From positions 1,420,763-1,484,762 of the forward strand of contig OZ038325.1 in NCBI GenBank assembly GCA_964035795.1: a DNA stretch of 64,000 nucleotides. Direction: 5' to 3'. The notes under the pieces are model-generated. The model did no database searches. It had not been told where the DNA came from and saw only the letters and a program-made list of their open reading frames with translations. The DNA is from Pterobdella sp. o SKG-2022. Its lineage: Eukaryota; Annelida; Clitellata; Hirudinida; Piscicolidae. A program made the position numbers and the translations under genes. Shown here one piece after another: positions 38,474 to 58,791 of this stretch (positions are counted from its first letter, which is position 1; each line of letters begins with the position of its first letter).

Positions 38474-40751
38474 AAGGATAGAATTAATAAAACCATATTT
38501 TAAATTGTATATTCAGTTGATTGTAAAGTTTTTGAAATAAAACTAACGTTTTCATTTGAAATCAAATGTTAATATACCTACACATAGCACAAAGATGGTT
38601 TCAATTCTAATCAATTTCAAGTGTCAGTGTTTTTTTTCGAAAATAAAAAATACGACGTCTCATAATTTGGCATTGTTACACGTTATAAATAAAATGTGGA
38701 GCAGACCTACAAACCGAGTTACCACGGAGAAAAAGAGTTCAGTGCTTAAAACCAGTGATCAAAAACCGATTTTTTTTCTATCTTACATCTTTATACCACT
38801 TGGAGCTGATATAATAAAAAATTCAAAAATTGCTTGGTATCTTTTCATTTAATGACAAGAAAAATATTCACAATGAATGGTTGTTAAATGAAGGCAATTC
38901 TTTAGATAAAAATAACTAATCCAAACTTAAATTCTCTTATAAATTCAAAAATCAGTGCACATTCCATGGATCTAAACCGTTACCATCACATTATGAAAAC
39001 ATGGGCTTTTAAGATTTTGAATGAAAAATAACAATACAAGTGGAAAAGTTAAAAAAAAACCAAAACATTAATAAACAAATATTGAAAAGTTATAACTGAA
39101 GTAGGATATTTTAATTATGATAAACCTTGAATAAACTACAAATAGGACATGAAGATGAATTCTCTCAGTTCCACGTGACAAGATGACGAGCCAATCAAAT
39201 TAAGCTTTATTTCTATAAATAAATATAACAATATTTACGGTGAACAAATGAACAAAGAAGGATGGAAAATATATACCTAAATTCAGGGCTTAAAAGGTGA
39301 GAGCACACTTTAACGCTACGCAGACAGCGTTATAAAAATTCTTCATATTCTATATTAAATGATAATAACAACAAAAGAAAACAAAAAAAATAATGATGAA
39401 AACAAAAACATAGAATTTAATAATAATAATAATGATAATAACACAATAGAAATGTCCTACTGGAAAGAGAGTTATAACAAGGATGATGATGATGCATGCA
39501 AGAAATACATTAATTTTATTGGAGAACTAATTAAATTAATTGAAAAATAACATCGATAAATGATGATATTAACAAAAATGAGGTTTAATAATAGAAACAA
39601 AAGCAATAAAATAATAATAACAACAGATATAGTTGTGATCATCCGAAGTGGAATTTAAATTGGAAGCCCCCGTGACCAAAAGGCTTAAATCCCTCGTGCC
39701 ACTGCTAACCCTGTTGTGTTTCAGGATCCAGTGGGTCTTCTCCTTGATCGAACTTCTGACGTTCCTCTGGTGTGGGTTGATGGGTATGGTGTGGGTTTTA
39801 GATTTCTAGCTATTCCTAGGCTTTCTATATGTCGTTTTATTCTGTGACTTGAAACCACCTCATAACCATTGGAAAGATTCAAATTATGAACTCTGAAAGA
39901 ATAATAATTAACTGAAATATTCAGTTTTAATCTTACATTCCCAAATAATGCTAAAAGCATAAAGTATATAAAAATAAAAAGATTCATAAAGCCAAATTTC
40001 TTTTTTTTATTTTATTTTTCTTTTTACAAAAGTTATTTATAGATTCATGAATGGAACTGTTGTGGTCATTTTGCCTGAGAATTTATCGTTTTATTGATTT
40101 TTTAATTATTTATAATTAATTATAATTTTTTTGTTTTTTTTTTATTTTTGTGGCTGACCTTCACCTCATATTTTTTTATAACTATTTTTTTTTATTTTAA
40201 TATATTTTATTTTTCAACTCTATTTTCTAAGGCCGTCCTTCACGTTGGTGTTGAAGTTTTCCCAAGTATCACTTGGTTGTTATAACCCTAAGCAAAATAG
40301 CAATAATAATAAAAAGTAACATTTATAATAAGAATAACAATAATACTTTCAATTATAACCAATATAAAACAAAAACTTCAAAACAAATGATAACAAAACA
40401 TAAATTAATACATGAGGAAACTGGGAATCAACACAATAAATCTCTCGAAAGCAATCTTAGGTACATAAAGATTAAACTGATGCTATTTTTTTGAATTTAA
40501 GTTTTTTAAATAGAATTTATTTTTCATTATGATTTTTATAAATTATTATTTTTTTATATTATTTTGTTTTATATATATCTAAGTTTTCCAATCTCACCTA
40601 CTTGGTAAGCAAATACAAAAATTTTTCTCACCACAACTATGATAGAGTTTATGTCATTTTAGGTCAGATTACTATTTTTTATTTCCCCATTTTTATTGTT
40701 ACTATTAAAACCGTGCTCAATTTTTTCTATAAAAGGAAGCAATAAAATCCT
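38474..40751. other. Gene-poor AT-rich region
   Basis: About 2.3 kb with no confident gene. It holds short AAT and GAT runs (39355-39500) and AT-rich DNA, plus one weak minus-strand ORF at 39721-39987 described separately. Confidence 0.45.
39721..39987 (-). CDS. Possible short secreted peptide precursor, 88 aa
   Basis: The frame opens with a signal-peptide-like stretch, MNLFIFIYFMLLALFG, then a 70-residue hydrophilic part with a dibasic site in SSHRIKRHIES and a basic end SRRRPTGS. This is the general shape of a peptide-hormone precursor, but no repeated or amidated peptide (GKR) is present. AT-rich DNA readily creates hydrophobic N-termini, so it may be accidental. A donor-like GTAAGA occurs inside it. 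Confidence 0.2.
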   Translation of the reverse strand: MNLFIFIYFMLLALFGNVRLKLNISVNYYSFRVHNLNLSNGYEVVSSHRIKRHIESLGIARNLKPTPYPSTHTRGTSEVRSRRRPTGS

Positions 40752-41990
40752 ATGAAGATGAGAAATGTCTTTCAAAATTTGGTTTTGCTTCTTGGTTTGC
40801 GTCTCCTTCTTAGGTTAGTATAAACTTACTAATGGCAAAATGAATTATATTTTTATTCAAAAAATAAAAAAATTTTGATTTTTTCTAAATATTAAATTTT
40901 TATTTATATTTTGTTTATGATGTTTAAGCAATGCCTCTCCGAGGTTCGAACCCGGGTCTTCGGGTTCCCGATCTGAGGTTCTACCGCGTCCACATCGCTC
41001 TGTGGAACTATGATCAACATTTTCTACCCAACAAATTTTTAAACGTATTTATTAATCAAATGAATATAAATTAATTATACTAATAATTGTTGCGTAGGTT
41101 TTTTACTTATTTATGTTTTCATCAGAAATCAATGCTGGGAAAAATGAGAACTGGTTGGTTGGAGAGGAAGAAGAAGAAGAAGGAATAGAAATTGATGTAG
41201 ATGATAATGATGATGATGATGGTAGTGATGGTGGTGATAATGATGGTAGTGATGATGGTAGTGATGGTGATGATGAGGAAGATGAATATGAAGATGAAAA
41301 TAATCAAAATGATGAAGGGAAGGGTGATGGAGGGAGTTATGACGAGGAAGAAGAAGACGAAGATGATGATGTCATCGACGTTGAACTAAAAAAAGAAAAA
41401 AAAAAAAAAACTGAGCAGCAAAAATCTGAACCAAAAATAATAAATGAGAAAGAGGAAAAAGAAGAAGAAAACGATGAAGAGTTATATTACAAAGGACCCG
41501 AAGTGAAGGGTTTGGTGGGCGAAGCGGTGGGTGGAGGAGTGGGAGGGGCTTTAAATGGGAAGGAAGGTATGACCGTAGAGCTTCTTGTTGTGATTGACTA
41601 CTACGCCTTTGAGAAGTCAGTGAAAGAGAGTTATATTGTTATTTATCTGCAGTAGCGCCTTGTGAAACGTATCAATTGCATTACTGAATCCCCAGTTAAG
41701 GGCGATCTAACGGTTGATTCACTTACATTTGGCTTCAATCTTTACTTGAAACAACCAACTCAGTTCATTAAATTGAATTCAATTAAATATAATATTAATA
41801 AACAAAGGATAATAAATTAAAACATCAAAGATGGAGGAAACTGGCTGGTGGCAAGAAGGGTGAGGCTATAAGCAATATCAAGCATTTCTATGCTCACGTG
41901 ATCTACGGGGTGGGTCATGTGACTAAAATATGATGATGATGGAGGATGGAGGAGGAAATGACAATGATGATGATGGTGGTGATGGAGGGG

Positions 41991-42023
<33 letters not shown>

Positions 42024-45000
42024 GAACGATGTTTGTGGTGAAGATGATAAAGATGGGGATGGTGGTGGTGTCTATAGTGGTGAAGATGATGATGAAAGTG
42101 GTAGAGGGCAGTGCTGATGATGATGTTAAGCATCACCTTTCTACACAGATTGACACAAGGTATAAATCTCTCAAGAAATCAACCATAGACATCAGAATGT
42201 CTTCTCTTTATATCGCTCAAGTTTCTTACTTACTTATTATATTAATAACAATATCATCATAAACCGTAACAGTCTTCTTTACTCCACCATTATAAGCTTT
42301 CTGCAATAAAATATTATAACATTATTAATAGTAATAACCTTTTTATTTTCAATACACCCTTTCACCATTGTAATCTTTCTTCCTGTAATGTAATGTAATG
42401 CGGTATTTATAAAGCGCTTTTCTTTATAGATCAAAGCGCTTGCTCCAAATTTAATGTAGTGAAAACACACTGTGGAACAGGTGCTAATTGTCGGCCCACG
42501 CGGGATCGAACCCGGTAACTTTTAGATAATTAGTCTAATGCTTAACCATTGAGCTATAGGGGCCGAAAAATCTGCCACCATTATAACTTTCCCCATTATA
42601 ACCCTCTTCATCATCATAATCCCCCACATTCCTAATCTCTCTCCACCATAACCTTCCATTCCTCCCATATTCTTCAACCATTATAATCTTTAACGATTAT
42701 AACCTTCCATCTTGTTATAATCTTTAACCATTATAATCCTTCCCCACAGGATGAAGCCACCTCTTCCTTCACCACGTTGGAGCCTGTGAGAACCAGTAAT
42801 AACCAGCTCAATGCTAAAACTTCTTTGGATGTTTGTTGTTGTTTCTGTTATTGTTATTACTATAATTTTTTTTGTTGTTTTGTTGATATTATTATTGTTT
42901 TTGTTATTATTGTAACTGTTGTTTTTTTTAATTTTTTAATTTTTGTTGTTGCAATATCTAACCATCAACCATCAACCATCCACCATCTACCATCAACCAT
43001 CAACCATCAACCATCCACCATCCACCATCAACCATCAACCATCCACCATCTACCATCCACCATCAACCATCAACCATCAACCATCAACCATCCACCATCA
43101 ACCATCAACCATCAACCATCAACCATCCACCATCAACCATCAACCATCCACCATCTACCATCCACCATCAACCATCAACCATCCACCATCAACCATCAAC
43201 ATTCAACCATCAACCATCAACCATCAACCATCAACCATCAACCATCAACCATCAACCATCAACCATCCACCATCAACCATCAACATTCAACCATCAACCA
43301 TCAACCATCAACCATCCACCATCCACCATCAACCATCCACCATCTACCATCCACCATCCACCATCAACCATCCACCATCAACCAGGCCTTCAAGGACTGG
43401 TTGTCTTCAAAGAAGAAGGACTTTGGTGTCTTTGATGCTGCTCTCTATTTCTATGGGTGAGTCATACATGGGTGAGTCATACACGGGTGAGTAATTAAAT
43501 GGTGAGTCATACATGGGTGAGTAATTAAATTGTGAGTCATACATGGGTGAGTAATTAAATGGTGAGTCATCTATGGGTGAGTCATAAATGGGTGAGTAAT
43601 TAAATGGTGAGTCATCTATGGTTGAGTCATAATGACAAAAATAATTTTGAAAAACTTCAGATTAATAATAACGATAATGAAATGAGGGAAAAAACAATAA
43701 AGCAAAATACAAAAAAATGATATTGAAAAACACAAACGGACAGAGGGTCTATAGAGAAGTACAATGGACTGGCCTACATAGGGTCTGTGTGCTATAACTG
43801 GGGTGTGGGGCTAGTGAAAGAGTCCACCCTCTTTGGTACTGCCGACACCGGTGCCCATGAGTTGGGTCATATGTAAGTGTGTGTTTTGTTTAGTGTTTGG
43901 GTGTTTGTGTGCCTTTACAACTATACGCAAACAACCATTATCACCCATGATAAAACTCACACACCACTTTTTCCATCCTTTTTCCATCCCCTCTCTACCC
44001 CACACAGACTCGGATCAACGCACGACTCTTCGTCAAACGGTTGTTCCCCAGACAACCACAATATCATGGCCCCAATCAGATATGCTGTAAACCAAAAAAA
44101 CGCCAATAATGCACTGCGCTTTTCTAGTTGTTCTGATACCTTCATTAAAAAAAATGTTGAGCAACTTGATGGGTGGGTTGGAGTTTTGTTTCTCAATAAC
44201 GTTATAATGATATTATAAAAACATTATGATAACGTTATAATAAAATTAATAGTAGTTACACTACTTACACTCTTCTTTCTGCCACTAATACTAACAAAAC
44301 TAATAATTCTATTTCAACTGCTACTTTTACTATTACTGGTATTAAAAACAGTTCAAAAAAAAACATAAAACGCTTAAAAGAATCACTCCACCCCACAACC
44401 CAACCTAAACAAAGACGTGGTCAAAACTGCCTGCGGAAGACAACCACGGAGAAATCCTCAGACTACCTGGATCAACTGCCTGGATCGAAGTACAGCCTGG
44501 ATGAACAGTGCAAGCGCTTGTATGGAGACAAAGGTCGCTTCTGTCAGGTTAAAAGACTTGGTTTTTATTCAATAATATTTGAATAAGCTTTATAGTTTTT
44601 TAATCGTTAACCTTCATGCATTGTTATCTCTTAGTTTCTCATCTATCTCTACTCTTTATATCCACTCTCTACCCATCCTCCGTTCCTATCCACCTCCCAC
44701 TTTCCTAATCACCCCCACTCCCTCCTCAAAGGTGGATTCAAACTTGGAGTCCATTTGCTGGAGTTTGTATTGTTACAAAGACGATTCCAACAGATGCTAC
44801 AAATCCTCAGGCCAAGTGAGTGGCCTGGTGCTTTTGGTGTTGGTGCCGCTTTTTATTTAATTTTTAATTGTATTGGTTTTTAATTGGTTGTGTTTTATTG
44901 TACTTGTTTTTTTATTGATTTTTAATTTATTTTTTCCTTCTGTGTTATTCTATATTTTTTCGTCTATAAAACTCCGTTGTTCCGTAATAACCACGCCCAT

Positions 45001-45875
45001 TTCCTCCATAACCAATCACAGATAGCCATGGAAGGCACAAAATGTGGTGACAACAAGTGGTGCATGGATTTTAAATGTGTGACGTCATTTTCTGGAGGTC
45101 CCACCCAGGGTGGTCAGTGTTGTTGTTTTATTATGATATTATTATCATTATTTTTTTTGTGTTGGAATTATTTTTTTTATCCCAAAATTTTTATTTTTTT
45201 TAATCTTATTATTGTCTATATTGTTTCTACCAGTGTTATCATACAATACAACACCAAAGCACAAACCTAAAGTATAAAACGCACAATCTCAAAACAAAAG
45301 CATAAACAAACGTTTAAATTTTTCGACCAATCAACAAAAACCTTCATAGGAAGCTGTGACGACGAGGAAGGTTGTGACGTCATGAAACAAAATGGAGGGT
45401 GTTACCAAGATTCAAACCGGAAAAAGTGTTGTGCCACGTGTGCCGAGCTCAAAAAACAAAACGGAAATGGTTTGTTTGATGAAAAATGAGATTTAACAAA
45501 AAAAAATCATTTTAATTCTAAGACTAAAGTATCCTTCCAACCAAATACTCTCATATCAACTCTTCTCAACACATCACTGTCTCACCCCTTACCACCACTA
45601 TACAAACAAATCATATTTTATAGCTCCCCCCACTGTTCACCATTTGACCTCATTCATAACCACTATACCAACAACCTTACCCCCATCCCACCGCCACACA
45701 CAACCATCTTCATCCGACCACACCACACCACATTACAACACCACCACACACACACACTACAGATGAATGTGAATACGGAAACAAAGCAGCAATTTGTGAA
45801 TCTTGGACATCAAGTGGAAACAGCGCATGTGCAAACGCATTCATCAAGAAACTTTGTTGCGCTTCGTGTCGTTAG
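40752..45875 (+). CDS. Secreted MIG-17/ADAMTS-like zinc metalloprotease
   Basis: Extracellular-matrix protease of the ADAM/ADAMTS group. Exons: a tentative signal exon from 40752 (MKMRNVFQNLVLLLG), then 41126-41619, 41856-41909, 42149-42220, 42750-42830, 43386-43456, 43744-43872, 44008-44172, 44415-44547, 44732-44815, 45022-45109, 45350-45469 and 45763-45875 (TAG). From 41126 on, phases agree. The N-terminal region is an Asp/Glu run, with no furin RxxR site and no cysteine switch seen. The catalytic domain starts near VELLVVIDYYAFEKS and carries the full zinc site HELGHILGSTHD plus the Met-turn IMAP. A disintegrin-like/Cys-rich part follows (LPGSKYSLDEQCKRLYG, GTKCGDNKWC), then two six-cysteine PLAC/ShK-like modules ending CCATC and CCASC. 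No thrombospondin repeats are found, which matches nematode MIG-17 more than vertebrate ADAMTS. Confidence 0.85.
40927..41000 (-). other. tRNA-like sequence (tRNA pseudogene or SINE head)
   Basis: Read on the minus strand it has a Pol III B-box core (GGGTTCGAACC) inside a 5-bp T-arm and an A-box-like GTGGACGCGGTAGAAC. A short acceptor-like pairing of the ends is possible, but the anticodon arm folds poorly (TCGGG and CCCGA are only 2 nt apart), so a functional tRNA is doubtful. It lies in the 5' intron of the metalloprotease gene. Confidence 0.5.
42384..42565 (-). mobile_element. tRNA-derived SINE, copy 1
   Basis: On the minus strand it begins GGCCCCTATAGCTCAATGG (A-box), has B-box GGGTTCGATCCC, then a body ending AGCGCTTTATAAATACCGC and an (ATTAC)n tail. 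It lies in the metalloprotease intron between exons 42149-42220 and 42750-42830. Two related copies are at 51560-51735 and 56148-56332. Confidence 0.88.
42957..43385. repeat. 7-bp minisatellite (ACCATCA/ACCATCC)
   Basis: About 60 copies of a heptamer, ACCATCA alternating with ACCATCC and ACCATCT, with an occasional shortened unit (CAACATT). The array fills the 3' part of a metalloprotease intron and runs directly into the next acceptor (ATCAACCAG|GCC). The heptamer makes all three frames open, which explains the large His-Gln-Pro-Ser-Thr-Ile reading frames; they are not genes. Confidence 0.93.
43450..43635 (+). repeat. Tandem array of splice-donor-like units
   Basis: The exon 43386-43456 ends at TATGG|GTGAGT. 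The following 180 bp consist of degenerate copies of a unit of about 15-30 bp containing GGTGAGTCATACAT or GGTGAGTAATTAAAT, so the perfect donor word GTGAGT occurs more than ten times in a row. Only the first preserves the exon and its frame. Confidence 0.85.
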
Positions 45876-46480
45876 CCGATTATGGCGTCATAATGTCTAT
45901 GGGCGGCGTTTAATGCTATGAAGTTTAAATGTTGTTGTTTTTAATTGTGTGTGTGGTTGTGTGCGTATATGTGGTTGTGTGAGTGTGGAGGGTGATGGTT
46001 AAAATTAAAAGTTTATAAAAATAATAATAATAATATTCTTATTATTATTGTTTTTTTTTAAACTATTTTTTGAACATTATGCTGCATTTCGAATAATTAT
46101 TACATGTACTGAATCTCAGAGGTTTCATTACACACATCACTAATATTAAACAATCATTTTCTGTTAATAATTTATTTTTCAAAGTGAACTTCTTGCTTGT
46201 ATTTGATGGTCTGTAGTTTAGAAGCAAATAAATGCATTTTTAAATGTTTTTACTAAAATTATGAATTTAATTAAAAAATTGAAATAATAAAAAGTAAAAA
46301 ATAAAAGAACAATAAAACAAAATGGATAATAAAAATAACAAAGATAATCTAATTGGTTAGTAACACTAGATCATTATCAAGACCACAAGCTTTCACAGAG
46401 AAATCAACGAATAAAATGCTTTTATAATCGCTTCAGTCAGACACTAGTACATTGTAGTGCATCAAACCAAACGTAAATAT
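45876..46480. other. 3' flank of the metalloprotease gene
   Basis: Contains the 3' UTR, a GTGTGT stretch (45940-45990), a short AAT run (46018-46035) and an AATAAA at about 46227. No gene. Confidence 0.5.
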
Positions 46481-47020
46481 TCAAATGAAAACACTTTCAG
46501 GGGTTTATTTTATTCCACGAAGCTTATGGTGAGATGAACTTACATTATCAAGTGGAGGTACAAATACTGTGAGAATGATGGTTCTGGGCATGACGTTAAA
46601 AGGCACCTGTCCAAGGCATGACATTAAAAGGCATCTACGCCCTAGCGTTTAGGCCTGCTAGTTGGTGGGGCTGCTAGCCTTTTAGGGTACAAATCTAAAG
46701 GATCCTTCCCTGTCCTCCAGTAATTCTTTGAGCTTACTAATTTTATCTTGTTTAAAGATAATTTTTTTAGAGGACCCCACACAGACTATTTCATCAGTTT
46801 GCTCCCATCAGGATAGGTTCTTAGAACAAGTTCTTAATATGCAAAGAACATCCTAAGACCAACACTAACAGCCTGATGATGAAGATAGGGTACGTTCCTA
46901 ATCTACACGGCGGAACATGGGGGTGATAAAAAAAATGATGATGATGGTGGTGATAATGTAAGTTCATCTTACGAAAAGCTTCGTGGAGTGAAATAAACTC
47001 CTAAAAGTGTTTTAATTTGA
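46481..47020. mobile_element. MITE-like element with long terminal inverted repeats
   Basis: The left end (46481-46549) and right end (46951-47020) are inverted repeats of about 65 bp with a few mismatches. Shared words include AAAACACTTT, GGGTTTATTT/GAGTTTATTT, CCACGAAGCTT and AGATGAACTTAC. The interior of about 400 bp is non-coding and includes a twice-repeated GCATGACGTTAAAAGGCA. No transposase. A target-site duplication is not clear. It lies between the convergent 3' ends of the metalloprotease and TTLL1 genes. A partial end copy occurs at 57212-57265. Confidence 0.8.
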
Positions 47021-47099
47021 GTATCATACGGTACAGTGACACATGTGATTATGATGGCTTAGAAATGATGACTCAGCTTATTTATTTTTAGTTATTTAC

Positions 47100-52538
<5,439 letters not shown>

Positions 52539-52847
52539 AAAATAAGTTTGTTTGACATGACTATGTTTCCATTATAGAAGATTTTTTTTAAATTTCTATT
52601 TTCTATTAGAAGTCTCGTTATTTACCAAGTATTTGATCACCTGCGTTGAAATCGTTATGGTAACAATCGTGAATTTTTAATATTAAATACAATAATTTTA
52701 TAAACTTTCAAATTTTTTCGCGATCATTTTTTTGTATTGCTACAAAATTAAGCTAAAAATTGTTTCTATGGGCGATATATAAAGTAGAGTCGCCAAAAGT
52801 CACTAATATCTTTATAACACACGGAAAAATTTAATATTCACGCAAAA
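52539..52847. promoter_or_regulatory. Shared divergent promoter, TTLL1 / YARS2
   Basis: 309 bp between the two start codons. It is AT-rich, with a small CpG-containing word (TTCGCGATC, about 52719) and no clear TATA or initiator assignment. It must contain both 5' UTRs and both transcription starts. Confidence 0.5.
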
Positions 52848-57073
<4,226 letters not shown>

Positions 57074-57180
57074 ATTCAGTATAACCGTAAACCCTTACTC
57101 AATGAAATGGGTTATAAAATGGATTCGATCGGTTTTAGCTTGTTGTATATATTATGTTTGATAGATTTTTAAAAAATTTT

Positions 57181-57992
57181 AGTTAGATTATACTGCTGTA
57201 CATATTCAAATGCAATACTTGCGAAAAGCTTCGTGCAATAAAATAAACTCCTAAAAGTGTTTCATTTAAATTTATACGTTTGGCTTGAAGGATTAAAACT
57301 GCTGTACATGTTCCAGTTTTGAGTCTACTCACCAAATGATGGAAGTGTGAAGCAGTTTTATAAGTGAATGAACTTTGCCAATAAAAGTATTCGAATTCCT
57401 TAGTGAATAGAATCCTGGTTGTGAACATTGATAGGAATGCATTTTAAATGTATACATTTCTTTTCTTAGTAACTAATTGGAGAAAAGAATGATTGCCAGC
57501 CTTTGACATGTTTAAAGATTTTTGGATGGAATATTTTTAAACCACCTCTCATTTATCGTTTAATAATAAAAACTAAAATCACTCACAAATGAATATTGAC
57601 AATTACCATAACAGAAAAGAGTTAATCAATTTCAATATGTATTTGTAAAATTTACGATATTAATTTTTATTTGGTCCTGGGCATGACGTTAAACTGCACC
57701 GAAGACAGCGTCTCCAATTTGAGACTGCTTTCTTGTTATAACCTGGATAACAGTAGAGTTCGGTAACACGTATCGACAAACTGATATCCTGGTATCGTTG
57801 TCATTTGGCTTGGCGGAGGATCATTATTTATTGACAACGGCAAGGCGGTTTTTGAAATCCGATAGTTTCAAGTTGGACGTTAGCTTGGGCTGGCAGTTCT
57901 ATGAAAACTTTGTCCCAACTAAAAATGGCTTTCATTAGCCGACTGCTGTATACCCCAGCTACTGGGACGCCTACAGCAGTATAATCTAATAT
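57181..57992. mobile_element. Composite MITE-like element with palindromic ends
   Basis: The left end TTAGATTATACTGCTGTA (57181-57198) recurs inverted as TACAGCAGTATAATCTAA (about 57975-57992), giving a unit of about 810 bp without a transposase ORF. The right end is itself a hairpin: ACTGCTGTA, then CCCAG/CTGGG arms, then TACAGCAGT. The interior holds a piece of the 46481-47020 element end (57212-57265) and a GGCATGACGTTAAACTGCAC word, so it may be two nested elements. It lies 108 bp after the YARS2 stop and may supply its 3' UTR. Confidence 0.7.
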
Positions 57993-58791
57993 GGATATTA
58001 TTATTATTATAGCGCAGAACTGAGAAAGGTGAAAAGTAGTAATATGAATTTTAATAAAATTACTGAAGTTCAGAGGGAAAGGTACTGAACAAAGATCATG
58101 AATGAATGATTGAAATCTGACTTGAGATTGAATTAAACTAAGCGCTATAGAAATAAATAACAATAATGACAAATAATTTCAATGTCCTTATTCCAAATCA
58201 GACTAAAATATTAATATCAATTATAATATTGTTATCAATATAATTGAAACAAAATATTATTTCGGTAATATTAAGCTTCATTGATAACGATAGTCCTAGT
58301 TATATTGTGCGACCTGATATTTGCCATCGTATATGGGTGGTAGTTAGTGTGGTATGAAGCAAAATTAAAAATATTTATTGATAAAATTAATTATTTACTA
58401 ATGTAATGGAATATGCCATCATTCAAATGTCCTTCCATCCATCCATCATTAGCAGTTGGTTATGATCACTATCTATTCAAATCCTCCTCCTTACCCTCCA
58501 CAAACAAAAACTGACTCACACCCATGAGAAGATCAAAGCACCAATAAAAATCATTCTTGAAATCCCCTTCACCCACTTAAATACGCACACGCACAATCAG
58601 CCACTAGGGCATACATGCATCTCAAACACACAACCAACCGATAAAACACGCACACTTTCAAAGAAACACATATACCCAAAAAAACTCAGACCCAGAAAGA
58701 TACAAAGCCACGCACACTAAAAAGAATACACACACACACACACGCGCGCGCGCAATCAACCAACCACCATAACACGTACACAAACACCATG
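57993..58791. other. Intergenic region YARS2 to STUB1
   Basis: AT-rich, then C/A-rich DNA (58440-58790) with CACACGCGCGCG at about 58735-58753. It contains the STUB1 3' UTR. No gene is seen. Confidence 0.5.

Noticed and set aside
40927..41000. Functional tRNA gene
   Set aside because: B-box and a possible acceptor pairing exist, but the anticodon arm cannot form a normal 5-bp stem with a 7-nt loop.
41122..41307. Minus-strand Ile/Thr-rich ORF opposite the metalloprotease acidic exon
   Set aside because: Antisense of GAT/GAA repeats; the plus-strand frame connects in phase to the catalytic exons.
42777..43494. Two ORFs of 180-227 aa rich in His, Pro, Ser, Thr, Ile
   Set aside because: They read through the heptamer minisatellite. 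Only the short ends (42777-42830 and 43386-43456) are real metalloprotease exons.
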